NCBI RefSeq assembly: GCF_011397635.1
Contig: NC_064756.1
Coordinates: 18,132,907-18,196,906, forward strand
Length of the DNA stretch: 64,000 nucleotides
Direction: 5' to 3'
DNA from: Epinephelus fuscoguttatus
Taxonomy: Eukaryota; Chordata; Actinopteri; Perciformes; Serranidae
The translations under genes and the position numbers were made by a program. The notes under the pieces were generated by a model. It had not been told where the DNA came from. It was given only the letters and a program-made list of their open reading frames with translations, and ran no database searches. Positions 13,209 to 24,600 of this stretch are shown one piece after another; the stretch's first letter is position 1, and the number at the start of each line of letters is the position of its first letter.

Positions 13209-13214
13209 TTTATT
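13209..13214 (-). terminator. ALKBH8: Candidate poly(A) signal of ALKBH8
   Basis: TTTATT on the plus strand reads AATAAA on the ALKBH8 sense strand, about 130 nt past its stop codon. It is the nearest canonical hexamer that I see; further ones lie near 13075. Confidence 0.45.
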
Positions 13215-13342
13215 TAATGGCACTTGTCTCTTCACCTTTTTGCATTTTAATAAATAAAAGATCCTGTAATTTATTCTTTGTTTACACTAGTTAGAATATG
13301 TGTGATGTAACTAAATTAGTTACATCCTAAATTATAAGTGTG

Positions 13343-16264
13343 TCAGTCCTTCTCTAATATAACACACCAGTTTCCCTGATCATGGTAGCTGCTCTGCACC
13401 TTGACTCCAGTCACCTGACCACACAGCTGCTCCAGCTCCCCCTGCTGGAACACGTGGTAATAGCGGTGAAAAACAGGCGCTGGGCTGCTCTCAGACTTCA
13501 GAGCAGAGGTCTTGCTTGTGTCACCGCTTGGACTAGGTTTGGAGTCTGGGCTGTGAGTGGCATCACTGGTGACAAGGCCTGATCCAGAGGACATGTTGGA
13601 GTCAGGACTGGGGTCAAGCGTAGAGTCTAATTTGGAACTCGAATTACAGTCTGAGCAGGTGTTCCCTGAAGTCTTTTTGGACTTCTCTTTCCTCTTATCC
13701 TTCTTCCCACCCTCTCCTGACTCTTCCTCCACTCGTTTCTTCCCGTCTTTCAGGTGCCAGGGAACCAACAGGTCCTTGGTGTTGAAGGCTGTGCGGTTGG
13801 TGTGCACGCTAAGTTTGCCATAAGTCCCGCGAGGTCCCTGGCTGTCTCCTGGTGTGTTCTCAGTGGAGATGTGGTTCTCAGGATGCTCTTTGTTCTGGTC
13901 TTTGAGGTACTTGGACTTCTGCTTGTTGTACTCTTGTTCAAAAGCCCAAACGTAGATGAGCGCTCGACCTCCAGGCTTCAGAAGTCTCACCAGCTCCTTC
14001 ACTGCTGCCAGCCGACGCTCCTACAACACAAACACACAGGCAAACTATGTTTTGGACCATTTCTCTCACATACTCCTAGCCGCATGAACTAATAAGCTAA
14101 CTCAAAGACCACACATTAGCATAAGTTTGTGTTTGAATGTGATGGTTCGGCAAAGCACTAAAATAAAGTATTAAATACTATGGCTTGTTTTGAAACATAA
14201 AACACTAATAACATAATTATTTCTTTATATATTTATATTAATTAGAGTAATGATAATTTCCTATCTTAAAAATGTTCAGCCCTGGGGCGTTGGTGGCTTA
14301 GTAGGTAAAGCAGACACCCCATGTACAAGGTTGTTGCCGCAGCGGCCCAGGTTCGAATCCAGCCTGTGGCCCTTTGCTGCATGTCATTCCCCCTCTCTCT
14401 TTCCCCCGCCTTCACACTTACCTGTCCTGTCCATTAAAGGCAAAATGCCCAAAAAAATATCTTAAAAATAAAAAATTTCCAGCCCTGCCAGGATGTTGCG
14501 ATTACAAATGCAAATTAAACCAATCCCTGTGATTTCTGTGCGACCTTACAGTTTTGTCCAGTCACCACAACTTTTCCCCAAATTCTTGAGAGTTCAACCA
14601 ATCATAGCTGTCCCCTGCACAACATCACCAATCTCACTTCTTGTTTCAGGTTGTAAAGATGCAGATATGTGTGACACTAATGTCTCACATTTGCTAACCA
14701 AAATTACCTCTAAAGACCATACAAGGCAGTTCCCTGATGTTCTGTACAAAAGCGCAGATAAACCGCTTTGCATTGTGTGCAATGCTGTGGTGGAACACAA
14801 ACAAAAATCACTGACTGACAAGCATTTTTCTACCACAAAATACAGCTGGACAATGGCTGAATCACTCTGACAACAGACCAGATGAATCACCATAACAGAG
14901 GCTGTTGCTTCCAGACCTATTTAAGATGCTAAAAGAATCAAGGTGAGTTTAAATATACACGGTTAGTGGTAATGTTAGTGCAGTATAATTCTCACTGGAA
15001 CAAGCTGCCTTCAATTTTAAATTAATTACACAAACAAATTATACTATTTTTGCAATTTTCAGTTGGTTTCACAATTTCATTGCAAAAAACACCTAAAAAC
15101 ATTGCAACATGCAACACAGTTTTTTTTTATAAATGTTGCCGTGAAATCAAGCATTTGAGGCTCCAAAAAAAGCCCACAAAATCCTGGAGGGACTGAATAA
15201 CACAACAAGAACAATTTCAGTGTCACCAAATTCTTATCAGTGCCATTCAGTGCCACAATCTCCACCCTAACGGTTCCTGACCCTTTAAAAGTACAAATCT
15301 GAGAGATAAGGGCTTTGTCCTAAATTTGGATCTATGTCCAGTAGCCAAAACTTAAAAATGCTTCCTGTAGTTGAAACTGTGGTAGAGTTCCTGAGATCCT
15401 AAAAAACCTCCAGCAGTTCCTGGGCATTGGTATAGTATGAGTATGAGTTCAAGTGGCCGGTGAACAAGCTAGTGATGCATACCTGTGTGGAGAAGTGGTG
15501 TATGACAGCTATAGAGATGCAGGCGTCACAGGAGGCTGATCGCAGAGGGACGCTGAGAGCATCAGATATGAACGCCTGGAAACCCCTCTCTGCACAGATT
15601 TGGACAAGAGCGCTGCTACGGTCACAGCCAACCTGAAGAGACAAAACACACACAGACACATAATAAGAAGCAGATACAGATACAGGTACAGGTAGACATA
15701 CAGGTACTGTAGAACAGAGAGGTCCAAACTAGACCACTGATGAAAGTTACATTCTTAGCTGAATGTACGAATGCATTCTCAACTTTTAATTTGACCCTAC
15801 TAACTACTAGAAGTTAGATTAAATACAGAGAATGAAGGAAGTGGATAGAAGTGAAATACAAAACAAAGAAATGCAGTAAGTGGAGAGAAGTATGGCTTAG
15901 GGAAGCTGGAAGGAAATGCAAAATGCAGAGAGGAAAGGAGGGTGGTGACTGCGTGACAGTAATGATCATTTCCAACACATTTAGTCTCAGGGAGCAATTC
16001 AGTCAAGCTTCTTATAACCTACTCCCAAAAGAGACAGCGGCGATAAGAGATGGTGAGAAATACATGCACACTCAATCTGTTACTGACATTCAAACACACA
16101 AAGGTCGAGCTTTTTCATTTCAGTTAAAACTGGGAGGGTTAACAGTGTTAATCTGCGACGGGAGAGAGAATGAGAGGAGAGAGGGAAACGCAGGACAGAG
16201 AGAAAGTGCAGAGCGAATGAAACAGATTCAGGAAAGAAAAACAGCAGATTCAACCCAGAAAGTT

Positions 16265-16307
<43 letters not shown>

Positions 16308-19179
16308 CCTGCATGATCACAGTGTTCTCAGTAATGATTTATCACGGTTACGGTCTGAGTCAGGATAAGCTGCTTACACGCACCTCCAAATCCCAAACAT
16401 GAACATCCCAGTGTGCATACGTAAACAGAAAATGTAGGATATTGCCATGGAAACTGAGCTAATACAAACAATGACAGCCAGCAGAAATCAGAAGAGCAAC
16501 ACAGGCCTCAGCACCGAGGATATCATCCCTAGGTGCATCACTGTGGTTTATTCAGCTCACTGTAAATGAGAGATGATGTTTATTCATGTCAAAAACAAAC
16601 TAGCTACTAACTGATGACAGATATCTGCCCTCATGTGAACAATATGACTTACTGTTAAACCAAAGCATCACTATTCACATGACCAGTCAGACTCACACAG
16701 GGAGGTGAGTAAAGAAACAGCAGCTTCTTGCCCAAGCAAAGTGGAATGATGCAAACATCTGATTTTTTTAAAAACTACATCTTGCAAGAGGCTTTATTTA
16801 AAGCTACTGCAAGATGTAGCTTACAGTATATGCCCTAATTATGAGGGTGAGATGATACAATTGAATATGAATTTAAGTTAAGTACAGCGCTGAAGTTGGA
16901 ATAAGTTTAGCCTTTCTTCACATTAACAGTGAACCTGCCTCTCTCCAAACAGAAACTAGAATTAGTGCCTTGTGGATGTGCGCCTCCACAAACTCTTCAA
17001 GCTGCACTTACAGTCTGAATCCGTGAAAACATGGATGCTTCACACACATCTTCCCCCAGCAGCACAGACGATATATACAATCATCACAGATTCAAGGTGG
17101 ACACCCACGATTAGTGTCTGCGATTCAGCATCTGACCAAATGTTTCCTCTTCTGATATGATCTTAAACAATGTTCAAAGTGTTCCTGCAAAACATTATGA
17201 TGTCACAGTGCAGCTGACCTTTGACCTTTTGGATATTAAATGTCATCACTTCATCATTGTATCCTATTAGACAATTGTGTGAAGTTTTGTCATAATCAGC
17301 ATATGAAATTTTGAGTTATGGCCACAAACATGTTCTGTGAGGTCACAGTGACTTTGACCATTCACCTTCGACCGCCAAATGGTCAATGGTCATGTTCACA
17401 AAATGAGACGGACACAAAGTCACAGTGAACTCTGACCACCACAATCTAATCAGTTCACCGTAAGTTTAAGTGGATGTTTGTGCCAAATTTGAGGAAGTTA
17501 CCTCAAGGCGTTCTTGAGATAACATGTAAAATAACATACGTAAAGCATGCCATATTCATTTTTATGTAACATTTTCAAAAAACTGTAAAATACATCCTAC
17601 TTTACCAGGCTTAGATAACACTCTCCCTGAGACACTCCTGACAATAGCCACAACCAGGGCAAATATCTGACCTATTTAGACTAATTAAAGTTGTATATTT
17701 AAAGTGTCATCTCATCGACCTATCATATTTGGCAGAAAAGTTCATTTCAGGCCGATGCTGATATCTCATTTGACAGTCCTTACCTGCCAAGAGGATGATG
17801 ATGTGCCGATATTGTCATGCATCCCCACTTCCAGAAGGTAGCCCCCTTAAAACCATAAATTGTTGATTTTACATTTTTGTGTATGTGTTAAATAAAGAAG
17901 ATCAGTGATGTCTAAAAAGATGCTGATGGGTGTAATTTTTTTCTCTTGGAAGTGGTTAGTCTTCTCATCTAAATCTCATCTACAAACAAACAAGAAGATT
18001 TTCCAAAATGTTGAACTATTTTAAAAGCCTTACCAAAATATATTTCAACCTCTGCATTGAAGTGTGGTTTGCAACAATGGTTGGAACGGTCACTTGGACA
18101 AGGACTAACCTTGTGGCTTGTCCATGTACCATTATGATGTATGGTTATTAGGGTTACTGGATGTGTCAGGCTCATCTCCATCACACTGATCATGACACAG
18201 GCCTCTGCCATCATGTCTGTCTGAATCTGTCAGAGTCCCTACTATCTGTGAAGAAGCAGCAGGGGCGTTCCACCTCATTTGTTTGCGATCTGTGCTGCAG
18301 CCACTTTGCTGACTGTATATGGAACGGCCCCTGCAGCGATGCCATGCTTCTGTACATAATGGACTTATGAAGTTGTGTGGCATTTTACAGTAGCCATAAT
18401 CTAAGAAGCAGTGGCAATAAAAACGAAATGGAAAAGGAAGTGCCCCCGCAGGGATCAGTAAAGTATGACAGAATTACAGACATTATGGAAACACACGATG
18501 ACACTCACTGCTATCACCTCTGGGTTGACACCCAGGTATTTCCCGTTTCCACAGCCCACGTCAGCCAGCACGCTGGCAGGTGGGAGTGACGACAGGAAGT
18601 CGCAGACGCGAGGCCAGGGGGAGTGCCGGGTGCTGCTGAAGTGGGAGGCGATGGCGTCGTACACCCGGTGCACGTACTCCTCCTCCAGGAGGGCTGCGTC
18701 GGCATGGCAACAGGGTAGTGAGGGAGGAGACGGCGGAGAGGGTGCTGAGGGAGCTCCCTGACTGTCACAGGCAGAGGGGAAGGCTGGAGAGAGGAGAAGG
18801 AAGGAGTCGAACTGTAAGACAGACGTTTCCACCAGACTGTGCATCATATTTATTCTATAGGTGATAAACAGGAGGATTCAGGGCAGAATTTAGCCTGAAG
18901 GGGGGTTTTTGCCCTAAAATAAAAAAAGAGTTATTAGCTCTGTTTCAGCTGCACCACCTTAGTTCCCAGTATCATTTAGAATAGATTTTACGGCTATTTT
19001 AATTGTTTTTAATGGTTTGTGACAGGACCTTGTTTTTGCTGGGGGTTTTTTAAATAAAATCTCTTGATTTAATTATTCAAGATTTAAGAATCAGTTTGTC
19101 ATTTTTCTTATGTATCTGCAAACATAAAAATGATGAAATACTGTTATCCCAGCCCACAGCAGGCCAACAGAAAAGAACA

Positions 19180-19227
<48 letters not shown>

Positions 19228-19228
19228 T

Positions 19229-19259
<31 letters not shown>

Positions 19260-21092
19260 CCACACACACACCCACACACACACACACCCACACACACACA
19301 CACACACACACCCACATATATATGTTTAAAAAAACTATCTACGTATATTTAAAACTCTTCTAACACTAGATCTAAAAACCTTGGTTAAGAACAAGAAATA
19401 AAAGTACAGGTGCAGCACACATAGCTGCACAGTCATTCAAGTAAAAGGTGCGACAAATTTAAAGTGCTCAGTGCAACACAGGTCCATCGGTGCAGTGTTT
19501 AGTTCGATGTTGACACAGCAGGAGACACAGTTTGTTAATAATCCTGATAGCTTGTGGGTAGAAGCTTTAAAGCATTCTGCAGGATGTGGCAGAGATGCTC
19601 TGGTGCCTCTTTCCGATGTATGTATCTCCAGGTGGCACCATATTCTTTCTGCTCTCTGTTTTTTATACTTGCACTTGTATATATGATCTACTTTCATTGT
19701 ACTGTCTAATTTTTCTGTCTGTTTGCCCTTGTTTCAATGTGTTGCGCCTTTATTTTATCGTTAAGAACTTCGGGCTGCATCTCTTGTATGAAATGTACTA
19801 TATAAATAGGGGTGGGAATCACCAGAGGATCCACGATACGATATTATCATGATACTTAAGTCGCGATACAATACTGTTGCGATTTTAAATATGTTGCAAT
19901 ATACTGAGTATTGCAGTAAAATGTATATATATATATATAATGTGATATATTATGATTTGTTGCCTTTTTCCAACTGTTAATTATGTCCCCAAAGATAAAG
20001 TTTTCAGTCTGTTCATCTCACTTCAGGCACTTTTTGGAGCAGCAAAACAGATCTGGTGGACTGAAAAAGTGACTGATTATATTATTCAAGTAGGCGACCT
20101 AAAGTTTAATTTGTATTAGTCAATTCAATTTTATTTTTATAGCCCAATATCACAACTCACAACTGCCTTAGAGGGGTTTAAAATATTTACACTGTCTGTG
20201 CTTTTAGCCTCACAGCAGGTACGGAAAACTCCCGCAAAAAACCTGTAACAAGGAAAAAATATGGAAGACACCTCAGACAGAGCAACTGAGGAGGGATCCC
20301 GCTCACAAGACAGATGTGCAGTACATGTTGTGTGTAAAATTACAGTATCGACAGCCCAGTGCACTCTTGTGTTATCAAACACCAAGTGTTTTATTGTGCA
20401 GATTCTTACCACAACAGCAGGGTTCATGTCTGATCTTGCGGAAAGTGAAAGAAGTACGGGTGCCCCTCTTGCTCAGAGTGAGATTGCTGTGAGTCCCAAT
20501 GTCAGGCGTTGTATGAGCAAGGGATTGTGGGTCGCAGGCCGGCACTGTGTCAAACTTCCGAGGAGTTATCCTGAGAGAAGATAAGTGACAGTTGTGCTTG
20601 TTGTTGACTAGCTTAAACAAACTGATAGCAGCTGTAAAGTCGGTGTACTTTGTGTGAGCACCAGAAGGATGTGACAAAAGCCCGAGCCTGTCATCGGTTT
20701 GATCCTCATGTGTGAGGGGATTAAAAATGTGGGGGGAAAGCCCACAGACAGACTCTATTGAAGCCCAGAGAAACATCAATAAATTCAGTTTTTCTGAGCT
20801 CTACTACAATGTAATTGAGGAAGAAAAGCCCTGTCACTCCTCCTGTGGATCGACCTAAAGCTCACGTCAAGATGAACTGATTCCTAGAAGAAGACTGATG
20901 CATCCGACACAGTTGGCTCACCCGTGGGTCCACAGGTATCTGCTCTCTCCCCTCATCACCAGGAGGCTGCGTCCTGGCAACACCACAGCAACAAGACGAC
21001 CATTGGGGTGACGAAACTCCATCACTGTCTGTAGCAAAACACACGCAAAAATAAGAAAGTATGGACCATTCATACGAACACTGAGAAAATCA

Positions 21093-21129
<37 letters not shown>

Positions 21130-21484
21130 ACAGCAGTAGGATACAACTTTCAGTTCAAAACATTGTTATGTATAAATGTTTTTGTGAAGCAGCAAAATAT
21201 AGTATGTATGTATAGTTATTGTTCATGCAGTATTACTGTGCTGAATTACTTCCTTTTACTCAACAGATGTGCGTGACGTCACCCAGCGTGACTGCACACA
21301 CTCTGCTTGCTCCCTCACTAACAACCAGCAGACACATCTCCACCCCAGCGTTGGTGTTTGATCCTGATGCTTCCTTACAGCACATAACAGCATGAGCTCT
21401 GCTGGGAAATTACATCTACACGATTTCAAACTGCATCCCTCCAACTTCTGACAGCGGGAAAATTGGATTTTGTGAAGTAGGGGC

Positions 21485-21520
<36 letters not shown>

Positions 21521-21648
21521 ATCTGTGTGTGCGACAGACAGATAAGTGTTTGTGTATTATTGTGAGAGAGTGATGTACATGCAACCCCAGCAAATTATCT
21601 GAGCTTTGCCTGAAACCACATCTGAAAACCTCTCTCTGTCTCTCACAC

Positions 21649-21699
<51 letters not shown>

Positions 21700-24600
21700 C
21701 AGGACTGTGCTGTTCCCATCTGAGGAGTATTAGCCAATCAATGAAACTGGTGGAATGTGACTAAATCAATGGTGATGCTGGCAGCTGCACTTTACTACAA
21801 GACTATCCATCACTCTCTCTCACACACGCATGCACACACACACGCACGCACGCACGCCCACACGAACACACACGAAAACACACGAACACACACACACAAA
21901 CACACACAAGCTTTACTCCTCTTGTATCACATCTCCAAACAGTTTCCGAAATATGTTATTTAATATACTCTCTATATAATCATTACATCACCATATTCAG
22001 TGAATCTTGCTTTTGGGTTTTGGAATATTTTATTTCACTGTATTGATCAATGTAATGGACACTGTGTCTCTGAGTTTTGTGTTGTAAATATTGCACATAA
22101 TTTGATCTGTGCGTGTTGAGGTATTGATGGACGAGCTCAACATGGGAGTTGAATCAGATGAAGTCCTCTTGGCGTCAAGTAGGGGTGGGGTAAATAATCA
22201 ACACAGCATCATACTGCAATATTTTGCATGGTAATATTGTATCAATACACTGCAAAGTGCAAATACAAGTTTTGCTCAGCTACCAGAATAATAAATCAAT
22301 TGCCTTTTCAGTCCACTTGAAACCTTTTGCTGCTACAAAAAAAATGGCTGATGTGACAGACTGAAAACTTTATCCTATTAGATAAAAGAAGTGTTGACAA
22401 AGTTTTGCTTTGGGGACATAATTTGCAGTTGGAAAAAAAGGTAATAAATCACAACATATTGCAACGTATGTTATCGCAATACTCAGCATATCACAAAATG
22501 TTTAAAATCGCAGTAATATTGTAACGTAACTTTAGTGTCATGATAATATTGTATTGTGAGGCCTCTGGTGATCCACCCAACTGTCGAGAATTACCCATTG
22601 AGGAAGTCATGTTAAAATATACTTGTGCTCAATCAATCTTTCTTTCTAATTGTCCAGCCATCCATTTTCAACCGCTTACCCGAAGCCGAGCAAAGTTTTC
22701 CAGACGTCCCTGTCCCCAGCAACACATTCCAGCTCCTCCTCGGGGACCCCAAGGTGTTCCCAGGCCAGATGAGATATGTAATCCCTCCAGTGTGTTCTGG
22801 GTCTGCCCCGGGACCTCCTACCAGTGGGATGTGCCCGGGACAACTCCAGCAGGAAGCACCCAGGAGGCATCCTGATCAGATGCCTGAACCACCTCAACTG
22901 ACCCCTTTTAACCGGAAGGAGCAGCAGCTCTACTCTGAGCTCCCTCCACATGTCAGAGCTCCTCACCCTATCTCTAAGGCTGAGGCCAGCCACCCCACGG
23001 AGGAAATTCATTTCGGCCGCTTGTATCCGTGATCTCATTCTTTCTGCCATTACCCAGAGCTCATGACCATAGATGAGGGTTGGGACGTAGATGGACCAGT
23101 ACATCGAAAGCTTCACCTTCCAGCTCAGCTCCCTCTTCAGTACAACGGCCCAGAACAATGCCTGCATCACTGCAGATGCCATGCTAAACTGCCAATCCAC
23201 CTCACGCTCCGTTCTACCCTCCTTGAGGGTCAATTAGTTGACAACTGTTAAATCAATTGCTAACTAATACGGCTGAGTAATTTTTTAAAGGAAAAAAAAC
23301 AGAATTCCCTGATTCTAGTTTCTTAAATGTGAATACTGTTTTGGTTTCTTTACTCCTCTGTGACAGTAAACTGAGTATGTTTGGGTTTCGGACAAAAAAA
23401 GTCACTTAAGGACATCATCTTGAGATTTGGGAAACACTACACTATTTTCTGACATTTTATAGACGAGACAACTAACCGATTAATCGAGAAAACGATCAAC
23501 AATGAAAACAATCGTTAGAGAGTGTGCAGACACCTTTCTTCTCAATACAGTGTCTGCCTTTTTCCCTAAGCACCTGATATAATATGCCTACTGTACACTT
23601 TTTGTAGCTCAAAATCACCACCGAAGAGCTGGAACAAAGAACACACTGCACTACACACACATGCTGTCTGTCAGTCTATGTGTGTGAGACAGATGCTGTG
23701 ACAGACGACAGCGGATTGCTAATAGAGCCTCTGCTTTCCAGACAAGCAGGGACAGATGGGTGTTCATCTACAGCCATCTCCCTGCAGAGACTGAACCAGC
23801 ATCACAGTACCAGGTGACACAGTCTAGTCACACCTCGAGCAGTCAAGGGCAAAACAAAACCCACTGTTAAAAAGAAAACTCTGTATCTCCTCCGTTCATC
23901 AATTGTTTACAAAATGTCCACGACCAGGGAGACACCCCTGGAGGAGTCATTAACTGTATCTTGTATCAACTGAAGGCCACAGTTACAGTATATAAGTGTG
24001 TCAGAGGGAGAAAAGAACGAGATGTAGCGAGCGAGATGACAAAATGTTCTCAGTTAAATCACAAGGACAAACATACTGTTGCACGCGCTCATCTCTAACA
24101 GTCGTGCCCCCTGAGACAGATGAATCACAGCGGTCAGTGAAGTGACGCTTAATTTGATTGATCAGTCACTGACACAGGAAGGCATACAGCACTATATTTC
24201 CACTTACACTCGCCTTCTAACTTTGTGTTGCTGTTTTATGCTCGACTGTGAAAACTGTTTTCTCTAAACAAACACTTTTTTAATCTTTAAATGCAGAACT
24301 TTCCTTTGAATTATTGATGAATGCACCTTGAGCACCACCGGTCGATACTGGCTACATAAGCTGATTGATGACTTCAATGGACGGGCAAATTACCAACCCA
24401 CAGGGCTGCGGTGGGAATTTCTCTGCACACAATATTAGCTGGAGTTTGTTAAATGTTTATGCACAACATGCTGGACTGACTTCTTACCTTTGCCCCCAGA
24501 CTCAGTGACAGGATGGTGTCCTCGAAGGCAGAGTGAGTGTCCACGTGAGGAGGAATACCTGAAAATATTATAAAACATACACATAGAATTAAAATAGTTA

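Larger units (their letters stand above)
9389..13342. other. Intergenic: CWF19L2 5' end to ALKBH8 3' end
   Basis: No gene recognised. The first ~100 bp next to CWF19L2 would hold its 5' UTR and promoter and contain several CpGs. The rest holds the GATA microsatellite, a CA repeat at 10670-10701, a nested LINE block at about 11040-12040, and the ALKBH8 3' UTR from 13342 leftward. Confidence 0.6.

Noticed and set aside
14283-14360. Possible tRNA gene
   Set aside because: A and B boxes are present, but the sequence does not close into a cloverleaf acceptor stem and continues into a SINE body with an A-rich tail.
15851-16402. 183-codon plus-strand open frame
   Set aside because: Purine-rich composition plus an in-frame TG microsatellite explain its length; it is antisense within an ALKBH8 intron and has no family resemblance.
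18130-18390. Overlapping open frames on both strands near 18.2 kb
   Set aside because: No ALKBH8 phase match, no splice sites that fit and no recognisable domain.
18509-18509. Alternative donor of ALKBH8 exon 10 directly after NPE (GAG/GTGATA)
   Set aside because: It would drop three residues relative to the family spacing before GCDRS; the GCA/GTGAGT donor three codons on is both stronger and family-consistent.
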